Positions 1 to 9,321 of a stretch of 64,000 bases of DNA are shown here, in pieces. Under the pieces are notes generated by a model. The model searched no databases. It was not told where the DNA came from and was given only the letters and a program-made list of their open reading frames with translations. Source of the stretch: a virus; IMG/VR virus record IMGVR_UViG_3300025949_000027, positions 1 through 64,000 of that record; one strand, given 5' to 3'. Both the position numbers and the translations under genes were made by a program. The stretch's first letter is position 1. Each line of letters begins with the position of its first letter.

Positions 1-70
1 CGTGCTGGGGGCGGGGTGGCCAGGTATCTATCGGCGCGACATGCATTGGGCCTGTCGCGCAAGGCGAGCC

Positions 71-382
71 ATGACCGACCGTCGCGGGTTCTTCGCCGCC
101 CTCGGTGCGTTGCTGGTTGCACCCGCCTTGCTAGTACCGCGCGGGCCGGCCTGGAAGCGTAACGCGATCGGAATGCCGGAGGTTCCCGGCGCGATCTCTT
201 ACGTCTGCTATGACGGGATCCGGCCAACGCACTTGGCCATGGATCGGTACTGCCCACGGGGCTACGTCTGCGCGCTAGGCGGCATTGCCGTGGTCGGGCC
301 TGAATTGGCTAGCGGACTACCATTGCCGCAAGACAGCGTGACCATCAACGGGACGACCTTTGCAGCGTGGAAGCTCGGGTGA
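71..382 (+). CDS. small protein with Tat-like signal peptide
   Basis: 103 residues from the ATG at 71. The N-terminus has a twin-arginine motif (D-R-R-G-F-F, residues 3-8) followed by a hydrophobic stretch to about residue 22, as in Tat-exported proteins. The rest is short with three cysteines and no recognised fold. The frame stays open to the window edge, so an upstream start (GTG at 2, ATG at 41) is possible; I chose 71 because it places the RR motif at the N-terminus. It is the last gene before the portal promoter and may close an upstream operon outside the window. Function unknown. Confidence 0.55.
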   Translation: MTDRRGFFAALGALLVAPALLVPRGPAWKRNAIGMPEVPGAISYVCYDGIRPTHLAMDRYCPRGYVCALGGIAVVGPELASGLPLPQDSVTINGTTFAAWKLG

Positions 383-389
383 CTCTTGT

Positions 390-538
390 TTGACCTGCAT
401 AGCCCCATAAGTTCTGTTAATATCTTCAGCGACATAGCCTAGCTACAGAGCGAAACGACACGGCCCAAGCGGAACCCCGAGGCCAACGCTCGCACGACCA
501 ATCGGTCACGCGTTGACGTCCTCGGAGGTTCCCGGGCC
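390..538 (+). promoter_or_regulatory. late promoter and structured leader, copy 1 (portal operon)
   Basis: TTGACC at 390-395 with a weak -10 candidate (TCTGTT at 413-418, spacer 17; or TGTTAA at 415-420). The leader holds one clear CCAAGCG box (465-471) and then a long hairpin: CCGAGG (477-482) pairs with CCTCGG (520-525), CAACGC (484-489) with GCGTTG (510-515), GACC (496-499) with GGTC (504-507). The Shine-Dalgarno GGAGG (524-528) begins inside the outer stem, 10 nt before the TTG start of the portal gene. It is the most divergent of four related elements; the first CCAAGCG box is degenerate here. Confidence 0.6.
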
Positions 539-2497
539 TTGAGCATCAAGCACTGGTACGACGAAGGTCTCGACAACAGAGAGATCAGCAAGCTTCTGAT
601 CGCTGCCGTCGATCGGATCGAGTCATCGGAGGCCGAGAAGAACCGCCGGCTCTGGCTCGCCTACGACCTGGAGCTCTACACGGGCGAGGTGGTCGACGAC
701 CTCGACGCGGCGCTGGTTGCGTTCAAGAAGCGCACGCCGCTCGACAACGACAACGGCCAGATCTTCAACGTCACGTACTCGATCGTCTCGACGATCCACA
801 ACCGGATCTGCTCCTTTCGTCCGCGCGCCCAGTTCGTTCCCAATGCCGGCGACGGCAAGGCGAGGCGCGGCGCCGCCGCGATGACGGCTCTGTCCGATGC
901 GTGGGCCGACGCGGTCAACTGGCAGGACGAGGCAGCGGAGATGTTCGCCGACTCGCTCACGGGCGATGCCGGGGTCCTCAAGCATTACGAGGAAGACGAC
1001 CAGATCAAGGCCGGCCGGTTCCCGTCGTGGGAGTTCATGGTCGACGAGGACGACGGCAAGAAGGCCACGCCGGAGGTCATCTATCACGTCCGCCGCGTCG
1101 CCAACTCTCACGCCGCCGGCATGCTTGGTATCGAAGAGAGCGAACTGGCAACGACGGCGTCCGGCACGTGGGACTCACTCGCCCAACTGACGTCCATCGA
1201 CGCGCGTAAGACCCGCATCATCGAAGCCTGGTACCTGGCCCGCGGCGATCGCAAGGGGAAGCACGTCACCATGATCGGTGGCTACATCCTCGAAGACGAG
1301 CGCAACTTCGACATCAAGGACTGGCCGTACGAGTGGTTCCCGCTGGTTATCGAGCGATACCAGAAGGCGAAGTCAGGCATGTGGGGCCGATCGGTCACGA
1401 GCCTGCACCGCAACATCCAGGTCGAACTGAACGAACAGCAGATCACGTTCCGCGAGACTCACCGACAGAGCGCGACCAAGATCGTCCACAAGAAGAAGGG
1501 CGAAGAGGGGCCGGAGAACATCAACAACGCGTTCGTGGCGGTCGACGAGTACACGAACACGCCGATGTCAATCGAGACGCCGCCGGCCCTGAACGCCGAG
1601 GCGTACAACTACGTCAACCTCCTGCGCGATCAGGCGTACGAGACCCACGGCGTCTCTCGCTTCGGAGCCCAGGCGCAGACGAAGCCGGGCATCACGGCGG
1701 CGGTAGCCATGCGAGAGGACACCGAACTCCAGTCAGACCGCCTCGCGTTGCTGTCCCAGAAGTGGGAGCACATCCGCGTCGAGTCAGCCCGTATCTGGTG
1801 GCAGATGACCCGCGACCTTGCCAAGCGGATGCAGGCCGAAGGCAAGGACAGCAAGCCGAAGTGGAAGGCGATCTCCCGCGGTCAGTGGCGAGAGTTGGTC
1901 TTCGACGACATCGAAGGCGAGTACGAGGTGGCGGTCCTGCCATCGTCCTTGTTCGGGCACAGCATCGCGGGGCAGTTCCAGAAGGCCGACGACCTCATCC
2001 AGAAGCAGTGGATCGAGAAGGAAGACGCCCTCGCCGCTCTGAACGTTCCCGACCTGAGCGGACTGATCTCGGTGATGCTCGCCGAGAAGGAATACTACGA
2101 GAAGGTCGTCGACGACATCCTGGAGATCGGAAAGTACGAGACGCCCGACCCATTCATCGTCAAAGAGAAGTTGTTCGGCTACGCCCGCCTGCGCTACTTC
2201 CGGGCGCTCATTGACCAGAACTACCCGCCGAGCCACCTAAACGAACTCCGCCGGCTGCTGAATCAGGTCGGCCCCAAGCCACCCGCCGCCGCTCCCGCTC
2301 CCGCTCCCGCTTCAGGCCCGGGCCCAGGTCCCGAGGGGGCTGGTCTTCCCGTCCCCGCTGGCGCTCCCGCCCTGCCGCCAAGCGCACCGACCCCGCCAGC
2401 GGGGCCTCCCATCCTGCCGCCGCCGGAGCCGATTCCTGGTTCCGGCTACGTGCCTCCGGCGCCGCCCGCGCCACCTGCTCCCACCATCATCCAGTAA
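539..2497 (+). CDS. portal protein
   Basis: 652 residues, start TTG at 539 set by GGAGG at 524-528. Its size, its position as first gene of the head operon just before a scaffold-like gene, and its body (helical N-terminus, tryptophan/tyrosine-rich middle, long helical region around residues 280-430) fit a podovirus-type portal, the dodecameric ring through which DNA enters and leaves the capsid. The last 80 or so residues are almost only Pro, Ala and Gly and look like a flexible tail. The family was recognised from overall character, not from one signature motif. Confidence 0.8.
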   Translation: MSIKHWYDEGLDNREISKLLIAAVDRIESSEAEKNRRLWLAYDLELYTGEVVDDLDAALVAFKKRTPLDNDNGQIFNVTYSIVSTIHNRICSFRPRAQFVPNAGDGKARRGAAAMTALSDAWADAVNWQDEAAEMFADSLTGDAGVLKHYEEDDQIKAGRFPSWEFMVDEDDGKKATPEVIYHVRRVANSHAAGMLGIEESELATTASGTWDSLAQLTSIDARKTRIIEAWYLARGDRKGKHVTMIGGYILEDERNFDIKDWPYEWFPLVIERYQKAKSGMWGRSVTSLHRNIQVELNEQQITFRETHRQSATKIVHKKKGEEGPENINNAFVAVDEYTNTPMSIETPPALNAEAYNYVNLLRDQAYETHGVSRFGAQAQTKPGITAAVAMREDTELQSDRLALLSQKWEHIRVESARIWWQMTRDLAKRMQAEGKDSKPKWKAISRGQWRELVFDDIEGEYEVAVLPSSLFGHSIAGQFQKADDLIQKQWIEKEDALAALNVPDLSGLISVMLAEKEYYEKVVDDILEIGKYETPDPFIVKEKLFGYARLRYFRALIDQNYPPSHLNELRRLLNQVGPKPPAAAPAPAPASGPGPGPEGAGLPVPAGAPALPPSAPTPPAGPPILPPPEPIPGSGYVPPAPPAPPAPTIIQ

Positions 2498-2515
2498 CGA
2501 AAGGCCCAATCGGAA

Positions 2516-3898
2516 ATGGCAACCAACAATTCTCCCACGTCTGTCGTCGAAGGTGCCGTCGCGGCTGTCGCTGCGGCAAACGCTCAACCCGTCGCCCCCG
2601 CGAGCAGCGCGACCGTCGTGCAGCCGCCCGCCGAGTCGGCGCAGCAGGCGTTCTCTCCTGACACCACGGCCCAACTCGAACGGCGCGGATCGGGCACGAC
2701 CACCATGCCTCGCGAATGGCTGGACTCCACCAAGGAAGTCCGCCTGGAGAACCGGGGGGGCGATGCCTTCGGGGCGATGATGGCCGGCAATGACGTAGGC
2801 GCCCCGGCTGACCTGACGTCGGGCGGTGCAGTCTCGATCAGCGACGAGGAAGCGGCGGCCGACGAATCCGGTATCGCCAGTGGCGGCGCGATCAAGGTCG
2901 ACGACGGGACCGAAGGGGAGGCCCAGGAAGCCGCCGCCGAAGGTGAGACGGAGACTGCGGCGGAGACGCAAGAGACGACGGACACCGCCGAAAAGACCGA
3001 GACGGAGCCCGAGAAGCCGGCCGCCAAGGTCGACCTGATGAAGCAGGGACGCCAGATCCGCCGGACAGCCCTCGACGCCATGCGGATCGAGGCCGAGAAG
3101 CGCCAACTCGAGCAGCGCGTTCGGGACGAGCGGACCGCCCGCGAGGCGACCGAGGCCCGCGCCAATGCCGCCGTGAAGGAGAAGCAGGAGTTCGAAGCGC
3201 GGTTGCAGAAGGCCCCCCTGGAGGAGCGGCTCCGCCTCATCGGCATCCGTGACAGGGATGCTCTGCTGGAGATGCAACTCCGCGGCGAGATCGGCGACAT
3301 CAAGGAGCCCGAGGGCGAGAAGCCGACCGCCGCCGCTCCCGACCCCGAGCGAGCTGCCCTGCTGAAGCGAATGGAGGAACTAGAGGCCCGCGACCGCCAG
3401 CGCACCGAGGAGAACGAGCGAATCCAGCGCGAGGCCCAGGCCGCCCAAGCCCAGGCGCAAGCCCAGGTCGCCGCCACCCGCGCGCGCGAGATGCTGTCGA
3501 CTCCGGAGCTGGCCCCGGCGTTCAAGTTCACCCTGGCCACACCGGGTGCCATCGAGGAAGTGATGACCCGGGCTGCCGACCTATGGCGGGCGTCCGGAGC
3601 CGTCAACGGCGACATCAGCCGCCATGTCATCGCCGCTGCCAAGGAGGCCGAAGGCGTGCTGACCGACCAGTATGCCCCGATCTTGAAGGCCGCTGGCGTG
3701 CAGCCGGCCGCCAAGCCGGCGCCCGCGGGGAAGCAGCCCGGCCCAGTCGTTCCGACCAAGCCAACCGTCGCCAAGCCTGCGGTCGCGGGGAAGCGGCTCG
3801 GAGCCAGCGGAACGCGAACGGAAGACGATCTCCCCCTCGACGGCATGTTGCGCGACGCGATCATCAAGCGCGACATGGGCTGGGGCGGGAGCCACTGA
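2516..3898 (+). CDS. scaffold-like coiled-coil protein
   Basis: 460 residues, very rich in Glu, Ala, Gln and Arg. A charged heptad-like coiled coil spans roughly residues 165-325, with acidic low-complexity sequence before it and an Ala/Pro/Lys linker and short basic C-terminus after it. Scaffolding proteins of HK97-fold phages are typically helical, charged and encoded between portal and capsid, which is where this gene lies. No sequence motif proves the role. It starts 18 bp after the portal stop, in the same transcription unit. Confidence 0.6.
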   Translation: MATNNSPTSVVEGAVAAVAAANAQPVAPASSATVVQPPAESAQQAFSPDTTAQLERRGSGTTTMPREWLDSTKEVRLENRGGDAFGAMMAGNDVGAPADLTSGGAVSISDEEAAADESGIASGGAIKVDDGTEGEAQEAAAEGETETAAETQETTDTAEKTETEPEKPAAKVDLMKQGRQIRRTALDAMRIEAEKRQLEQRVRDERTAREATEARANAAVKEKQEFEARLQKAPLEERLRLIGIRDRDALLEMQLRGEIGDIKEPEGEKPTAAAPDPERAALLKRMEELEARDRQRTEENERIQREAQAAQAQAQAQVAATRAREMLSTPELAPAFKFTLATPGAIEEVMTRAADLWRASGAVNGDISRHVIAAAKEAEGVLTDQYAPILKAAGVQPAAKPAPAGKQPGPVVPTKPTVAKPAVAGKRLGASGTRTEDDLPLDGMLRDAIIKRDMGWGGSH

Positions 3899-3933
3899 CA
3901 GGCGCGGGGTAGCCCCGCAGAGGAGACACGGAC

Positions 3934-5352
3934 ATGAGCGCAGGCGCAGCGGCAGGGTTTCCGGGCTTCGGGCAGTTCGGCGGGCGGTTCGGCCGTCACT
4001 TCATCCGGAGCATGAACGGCAAGACGGCTCAGATCGTCGGACCAGACGGCAACGTATCGGAGGTGCCGGCGGACCACATGCCGGCCGGGTCTACCCCGGG
4101 GGCCTACCTGAACGAGCCCGCGTTCATGCAGGGACACCGCCAAAGGGCCCTGGCTGCCGCTCAGCCGTTCGTTCAGGCGCTGGCCCAACGGGGGGGCGCC
4201 CCGGCCGCTGTAGCGCCAGGCCAGGCAGCGCCAGCGCTGCCGCCTCCTCCCGCGTCCGTCGCGCCGTCTGCGGTAGCCGCCAGCCCGCTTCCCGCCGTTG
4301 TGTCGCCCGTCCAGGCGACACCAGCCGCCGCCCCTCCGCCTCCGCCGACCGGTTTGCCGTGGGGGGATCCGCAAATGCTCGACTACATCCGCCAGTACGG
4401 CGGACCGGCCGCGGGGCTCAGCCAGGAACAGGCCGACCTTCTGATCGGCAAGGCCCCCGTGGGTCCCAGCGCCGAGACGATCGCCTACAACAAGGCGCAG
4501 CAGCAGTTCACGGCGAACAACCAGTTGTACGGCGCGACCGGATACCAGGGCAACGCGAACCAGGTCGCTTCACAGGTGGCCGGTGGGGCGCAGTCGGCGG
4601 GGATTCCGATGGGCGTCCTCGGGACATCGTTCTACAGGGGCGGGGCCGATTTCGGCGGGCAGCAGAACGCCGGGAACAGCCTCAACGGGAACAACGGGGC
4701 GGTGAACTGGAACGATCCGTCGGTGGCGAACTATGGGGTGTCTGATGCGGCCTACATTCCTGCCCTCGCCGCCACGTTGTTGAACGCGAAGACGGCGCTG
4801 AATAGCACCCCGACGACCACCGCACAGGTCGGCAAGTTTGTCACGGATGTCGGGACTCAACTCCAAGCGCAGGAACGTCAGCAGGCACAGCAGTCGTACA
4901 TTCAACAGTTGGCCGGGAGCTCGGCGCCAATGCCAGCCCAGGCGATCGCCCAGCCTGTCATGTCCGCCGTAACCCCGGCGACCGTGAACCCAGGCGGCCA
5001 GGTCGCCGGACCAGCTTCCACGGCAGCCGTCAGCTATGCACCTCAGCGCCAGACGATCCAGCCGACTACGCAGACCGCAACCACGGCACCGACCGTAACG
5101 CAGAACGCGCAGCAGAGCCAAGGATCGGTAACCGGGGGCGGCTACACGCCTGGCGTGCCAGCGACGCAGACGAAGCTTGTCGGCGGAACCAACGCCGACG
5201 CAGCCGAGCAGCAACGACAGCAGCAGGTGGCCGACTTCAAGGCCCAGGTCGCTGGCATGTCGAACAACAAGCCGCAGACGTTCACGGGGAACCTCGCCGG
5301 GGCAAACAGCGGTGGCAAGTTTACCGCGCCTGTCGTCGGGTCGAAGTTCTAG
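3934..5352 (+). CDS. unknown Gln/Ala/Pro-rich head-region protein
   Basis: 472 residues preceded by GAGGAGA. Residues about 25-65 hold a module (T-A-Q-I-V, D-G, E-V-P, M-P-A-G, P-G-A-x-L) that recurs at the N-terminus of the next gene. The rest is low complexity, with Pro/Ala-rich linkers and Gln/Thr-rich segments and no membrane segment. It is probably a minor virion or head-completion protein because it sits between scaffold and capsid genes. Function not recognised. Confidence 0.55.
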   Translation: MSAGAAAGFPGFGQFGGRFGRHFIRSMNGKTAQIVGPDGNVSEVPADHMPAGSTPGAYLNEPAFMQGHRQRALAAAQPFVQALAQRGGAPAAVAPGQAAPALPPPPASVAPSAVAASPLPAVVSPVQATPAAAPPPPPTGLPWGDPQMLDYIRQYGGPAAGLSQEQADLLIGKAPVGPSAETIAYNKAQQQFTANNQLYGATGYQGNANQVASQVAGGAQSAGIPMGVLGTSFYRGGADFGGQQNAGNSLNGNNGAVNWNDPSVANYGVSDAAYIPALAATLLNAKTALNSTPTTTAQVGKFVTDVGTQLQAQERQQAQQSYIQQLAGSSAPMPAQAIAQPVMSAVTPATVNPGGQVAGPASTAAVSYAPQRQTIQPTTQTATTAPTVTQNAQQSQGSVTGGGYTPGVPATQTKLVGGTNADAAEQQRQQQVADFKAQVAGMSNNKPQTFTGNLAGANSGGKFTAPVVGSKF

Positions 5353-5355
5353 GCA

Positions 5356-6159
5356 ATGGACCAGCCAAGGCCGCCGTTTGTTGTCAGCATCGGCCGTGAC
5401 ACCGCCCGCCTGCTTATGGCTGACGGCACGACCAAGGACATCCCGGTGTCGGCCCTGCCGACCGGGCAGAAGCCAGGGGCGCCGCTGGAAGACCTGGCCC
5501 CCGCTCCGGTTACATCGCCGCAGCGCGATCCGGCCGACTTCATGGCTGCGCTCGCCGGGTACGCCCCGCCTGTTCCGATAGCCAAGGGACCATCGCCGCG
5601 GGTTACGAGCGACCAAGACCTGGCCCTATTGGATGCGGTCGGACAACGGTACAAGGCCTTGGCTCCGCACATGGCCAACGCGGCCGTTGTGCAGTCGCCT
5701 GATCCAGGGGACGGACGCCAGCTTGAGTTCCACCACCCGGCGTCAAGCGAGAACCCGGTCCCCGGGAAGATGACGTTCGAGATGTTCAAGCCGTTCTCGG
5801 GGCCTGAGCGGGCGGACGCTGTGGCAGCCGACGCACTCCACTACCTCGGAGGCCGAACGAACGACGACGCCGGTCCGCCCGTGGACAAGCGATGGCAGGA
5901 CATGCGCGAGCAGCTATGGAACTCCCGCACGCCCGCTCAGCGCGCCGTCGATCAAAAGAACTTCGAAGGGGACCACGAAGACGGCCAAACGTTCGACGAC
6001 TGGGCGTCTCGGAACCGCAAGGACGCCTATGCCAGGGCTGGGATCTGGCCAGAGCGGAACCCCGACTGGAACCGCGGACCCGACGATCCGATGGGCTGGA
6101 CTCCGGAGCAGCAACAGCACTTCGCGAAGATGAAGGAGTACCTGACCACCGGGAAATGA
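5356..6159 (+). CDS. unknown protein sharing the N-terminal module of its upstream neighbour
   Basis: 267 residues, starting 3 bp after the previous stop. Residues about 8-45 repeat the neighbour's module (T-A-R-L-L, D-G, D-I-P, L-P-T-G, P-G-A-x-L). The C-terminal 120 residues are rich in Trp, Asp and Arg and resemble a small soluble domain I do not recognise. It is in the portal transcription unit, so a virion or assembly role is likely. Confidence 0.5.
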   Translation: MDQPRPPFVVSIGRDTARLLMADGTTKDIPVSALPTGQKPGAPLEDLAPAPVTSPQRDPADFMAALAGYAPPVPIAKGPSPRVTSDQDLALLDAVGQRYKALAPHMANAAVVQSPDPGDGRQLEFHHPASSENPVPGKMTFEMFKPFSGPERADAVAADALHYLGGRTNDDAGPPVDKRWQDMREQLWNSRTPAQRAVDQKNFEGDHEDGQTFDDWASRNRKDAYARAGIWPERNPDWNRGPDDPMGWTPEQQQHFAKMKEYLTTGK

Positions 6160-6220
6160 CTCTCGATGGCTGGGCGACCAACGCCGGGGCCCACGGGTTA
6201 CCCGGATAAGGAGACCGAGC

Positions 6221-6838
6221 ATGGAAATGAAAGAGCAAGAGTTGACCCCGAAGGCACTGCCGAGGTTCTTCCGTGAGCGGGAGGAAGCGCTGGCGAGCGT
6301 CGAAGCATTCGAGAAGGCGCGAAAGGCAGAGGGTTACGCAGAGGACAGCAAAACGGTCCTTGGGCGATCGGTGTTCATGGAGTACGACCGCCTACCGAGC
6401 GGGATCGGGCTGGGGTTCGACATCAAGGCTGGCGTCACGGACCACGGCGACGGGCGTGGATGGGTCGGCAACGAAACATGGGAGGCGTCTCTGAAGGAGC
6501 GGTCCTGTGTCTACGTCGGCGACTCTCCCGAGCAGGCGATCGCCGCGATGATGCAAGGCGTGGCGCAACTCGCCTACGACGGCGCCATGCACCCTAAGAA
6601 CCCAGAAGCAATTGGCGCTCCGCCGATTCAGCACGTCATCAACATTCTTACAGATAGGCTGAAGTGGCAGACCGAGCGACGCGAGGATTCCGTGCGCGAA
6701 CTGCATCGTTGCTCTGGCCCCGGTGGCCCGTCGCCTGACACGAAGACAACCCTCGTGCCTACCCTGGACCGAAACAACCAGATCATTGCCGCCCTCGGCA
6801 CCGCGATCGCCGCCCTCGGGCGTGTGAACGATCTCTGA
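6221..6838 (+). CDS. hypothetical protein
   Basis: 205 residues preceded by AAGGAGA at a good distance. A helical charged N-terminus is followed by a mixed alpha/beta central part with a Gly/Trp-rich stretch (residues about 65-95), and the end is Ala-rich and helical. No family recognised. It lies in the head operon between two other unknowns. Confidence 0.5.
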   Translation: MEMKEQELTPKALPRFFREREEALASVEAFEKARKAEGYAEDSKTVLGRSVFMEYDRLPSGIGLGFDIKAGVTDHGDGRGWVGNETWEASLKERSCVYVGDSPEQAIAAMMQGVAQLAYDGAMHPKNPEAIGAPPIQHVINILTDRLKWQTERREDSVRELHRCSGPGGPSPDTKTTLVPTLDRNNQIIAALGTAIAALGRVNDL

Positions 6839-6839
6839 C

Positions 6840-7121
6840 ATGTCCGACATGGCTAAGAAGTTGGTCTACGTCGAGTGGTCGGACTCCTACGGGTGTTCGT
6901 CCACTTGGCAGCGCCTAGAAGGCGAGCCACCGGAGGTGATGATCTGTCGGTCCGTCGGATATCTCGTTCGGCAGACGAAGCACCTGATCGTCATCGTCCC
7001 GCATGTGACTCCCGACCGCGACGGCGAGTACCAGATGGGGTGCGGCGACATGACGATCCCGATTCGCGCTGTCACCAGGATCGTTACGTTGAAGGTCCCA
7101 AGGAAAGGCCACGGCCGGTAG
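6840..7121 (+). CDS. small hypothetical protein
   Basis: 93 residues, starting 1 bp after the preceding stop; an ATG nine bases later (6849) is an alternative start. Predominantly beta-type composition with a basic C-terminus. No signal or membrane segment. It is the last gene before the capsid promoter at 7151. Confidence 0.5.
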   Translation: MSDMAKKLVYVEWSDSYGCSSTWQRLEGEPPEVMICRSVGYLVRQTKHLIVIVPHVTPDRDGEYQMGCGDMTIPIRAVTRIVTLKVPRKGHGR

Positions 7122-7150
7122 TCCGCGTCAGCCTGAATTTCGTTGCGCCA

Positions 7151-7265
7151 TTGACCATAAGGAAAACTTATGCTCTCATAAGTACCGAGAGCTAAGCGCA
7201 ACCCGCCCAAGCGAAACCGAAGGGCACGCTCGAACAGAAGACGTTCGCGTGTCCGGAGGTTTCAC
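7151..7265 (+). promoter_or_regulatory. late promoter and structured leader, copy 2 (capsid operon)
   Basis: TTGACC (7151-7156), 17-bp spacer, TCTCAT (7174-7179) preceded by TGC. A palindrome CTTATG/CATAAG (7167-7172, 7177-7182) overlaps the -10. Downstream are a CTAAGCG box (7192-7198) and a CCAAGCG box (7207-7213), 15 nt apart start to start. A hairpin follows: CGAAC (7231-7235) pairs with GTTCG (7243-7247), continued outward by C/G, G/U, C/G and A/U pairs and GG/CC with one mismatch and one bulge. GGAGG (7255-7259) directly follows the hairpin, 6 nt before the capsid ATG. Confidence 0.7.
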
Positions 7266-8504
7266 ATGGCAGCTCCCGCCGCAACAATCGCCAGCCTTGG
7301 CGCTGGCCTGCGACGCAGGTATTCCGACAAGTTCGTTTCCGCGATCGAGTGGTCCGCTGGTCCCGCCGCTGCGCAGGTGCGCAAGATCGGTTGGACTGGT
7401 TTCCCGACGTGGGCAATGCGGGTGGGCAACAGCCCGGCTCGTTCCGCCACGTTCGCGACGGCCCAGTCCCTCGCCGGAACGGCGTACACCAACATCGTTC
7501 AGCCGGTAATCCCGACGTACATGCAGGACTACGGTCTTGCAACGATCGAGGGTCGGCTGATGAAGGCCGCCGCCAACAAGGAGGGCGCCCTCTACGACAA
7601 GATGGTCGCCCAGATCGACGGGATCATGAAGGGGACGATGCACTCGTTCGCCACCAAGATCTACCGGTCTGGCTACGGCGAGTTGTCGACGATCAACGCG
7701 GCCACGACCCTGGCGTCGACATCGCTGCAGTTGGCGTTCCCCGAGGACGCGGTTCTGTTCGAGATCGGCCAGTTCGTGCAGTTCGCGGCCAGCAACACGG
7801 CGGCGATGCGCAACTCCGGCGCGACCCTGCAGGTGCTCGGCATCGACTACAGCACCGGCATCCTGACCATGTCGGCCAACATCAACACCGTTACCGGTGT
7901 TGCCGTCGGCGACGTGATCTACTCGCAGGACGACCGCGGCACGGGCGCTTCCCCGGCGAAGATCTGCATCAGCGGCTTCGAGGCGCAGTTCAACGACAAC
8001 ACCGCTCTGTTCGGCGTGACCCGCTCGGGTGACGGCCGTCTGCGCGGCTACTCGTTCAGCGGCCAGGGCCGCACCGAGGAAGACGTCCTGATCGAGGGAT
8101 TGGCCGAGTCGGACCGCTTCGGCGGGAACATCGACGTGGTCTACATGAACCCGACCCGCATGCGGAACCTGGTGAAACTCGCCATGGGCCGCTACCGCCC
8201 GACGGTGACCAAGGGTCCGGCGGGGATCGGCTTCAAGGGCATCTCGCTCGTGACGGCCACGGGCCGCGAGGTGAACGTGTTCGCGGATCGGTACTGCCCG
8301 TATCTGCGCATCTTCGGGATCGAGAGCGAGTCGCTGCAGCTGTTCTGCGCCGACAAGCCCAACATCCCGGCGTTCCTGGACGACGACGGCAACACCGTCC
8401 TCCGTCTGGCGAGCGCGGACGGCGTCGAGGCTCGCGTGGGCTACTACGCGGAGTTGGGCTGCAACGCTCCCATCCACAACTTCTGCGCGACGTTCACCAG
8501 CTAA
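7266..8504 (+). CDS. major capsid protein (HK97-fold type)
   Basis: 412 residues. It heads its own promoter/leader and follows the portal and scaffold genes, as expected for the most abundant structural protein. Composition is typical of HK97-fold capsids: an N-terminal arm, a helical segment around residues 85-130, a central beta-rich domain, and a stretch near residues 295-310 (M-N-P-T-R-M-R-N-L-V-K) resembling the spine/axial region of phage coat proteins. No cleavable delta domain is evident. Codon use is strongly GC-ending and regular, as in highly expressed genes. Confidence 0.8.
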   Translation: MAAPAATIASLGAGLRRRYSDKFVSAIEWSAGPAAAQVRKIGWTGFPTWAMRVGNSPARSATFATAQSLAGTAYTNIVQPVIPTYMQDYGLATIEGRLMKAAANKEGALYDKMVAQIDGIMKGTMHSFATKIYRSGYGELSTINAATTLASTSLQLAFPEDAVLFEIGQFVQFAASNTAAMRNSGATLQVLGIDYSTGILTMSANINTVTGVAVGDVIYSQDDRGTGASPAKICISGFEAQFNDNTALFGVTRSGDGRLRGYSFSGQGRTEEDVLIEGLAESDRFGGNIDVVYMNPTRMRNLVKLAMGRYRPTVTKGPAGIGFKGISLVTATGREVNVFADRYCPYLRIFGIESESLQLFCADKPNIPAFLDDDGNTVLRLASADGVEARVGYYAELGCNAPIHNFCATFTS

Positions 8505-8533
8505 TCGCTGGACGCTGAAAGAGGAGGCACAAC

Positions 8534-8998
8534 ATGCCCACCAACACAGGCGTTCAGACCCCGCACCCGGCCGCGGGTGTCATGGGTGTACTCGACGAGC
8601 TGACGTTCCACTGCCGCTTGGTCACCACGACGAGCGGCACGCTGGATACCACCCTGAACACCGGGACCTGGGCTCCGGCTGGAATCACGGTCACCAAGAC
8701 CGCGACGAAGACCGGTCGCTACACGTTCAACATGCCGAGTTCGTTCCAGCGGCTGCTGAACGTCATCGCGACTCCGGTTGGCCCCGACGACGCCACCTAC
8801 GGCGCATCGACCACTGGCGGCCCGGCGTACTTCGTTCGTGACGACGATGTCACGGCGACGGTGTTCCGGGCTGGGTCGAACCAGGACGGCAGCTTCGAGC
8901 TGCAGTTCGTCCGCACGGACACCAATGCGGATGCCGAGTTGCCCGATGGGACGGCTGTCATGGTCACGATCATCGTGGCGCGAGGCAAGACGTTCTAA
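8534..8998 (+). CDS. probable head decoration protein
   Basis: 154 residues preceded by GAGGAGG. Almost entirely beta-type composition (Thr/Val/Gly-rich) with no membrane segment and no cysteine except one near residue 28. A small beta protein immediately after the capsid gene in the same transcript often decorates or stabilises the capsid; the role is inferred from position and size only. Confidence 0.5.
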   Translation: MPTNTGVQTPHPAAGVMGVLDELTFHCRLVTTTSGTLDTTLNTGTWAPAGITVTKTATKTGRYTFNMPSSFQRLLNVIATPVGPDDATYGASTTGGPAYFVRDDDVTATVFRAGSNQDGSFELQFVRTDTNADAELPDGTAVMVTIIVARGKTF

Positions 8999-9321
8999 TG
9001 GGCGCCCTGCTGATCGAGATCCAGCGCCGGGCCAAGAACGGCAAGGGCGGTCAGCCTCCGATGGGTGACTACCCCGGCCCGGAGACGAAGGGTGACGAGG
9101 AGGACTCGGACCCCGACGCCATCCGGGAGGATGCTGCTCTGAACCTGGCGCGTGCCCTCGGAATCGACGAGGGAAGCGTGAACGTGCGCGAGCTCGCCGC
9201 TGCGCTCTCCGACTTCTGTCAAGCCGACGCCATGGCCGGCCGCTACGGCGGCGTGGACAAGGAAGAGGCCGACGAAGGCGGGCGCGGCGGACGCGGCGAG
9301 GAAATGTCCGAGGGCGAGTAA
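8998..9321 (+). CDS. small acidic hypothetical protein
   Basis: 107 residues, the start overlapping the previous stop (TAATG). Basic first 20 residues, then a strongly acidic protein with a helical middle and a Gly/Glu/Arg low-complexity tail. No recognised family. Translationally coupled to the decoration-like gene, so probably head-related. Confidence 0.45.
   Translation: MGALLIEIQRRAKNGKGGQPPMGDYPGPETKGDEEDSDPDAIREDAALNLARALGIDEGSVNVRELAAALSDFCQADAMAGRYGGVDKEEADEGGRGGRGEEMSEGE

Noticed and set aside
2584-4374. Long minus-strand open frame opposite scaffold-like genes
   Set aside because: Arg/Ser/Ala-rich shadow of GC-rich coding sequence on the plus strand; no ribosome site, and the plus-strand genes are coherent.
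7176-8477. 433-residue minus-strand frame opposite the capsid gene
   Set aside because: Shadow frame with no natural protein features; the plus strand encodes the capsid protein.
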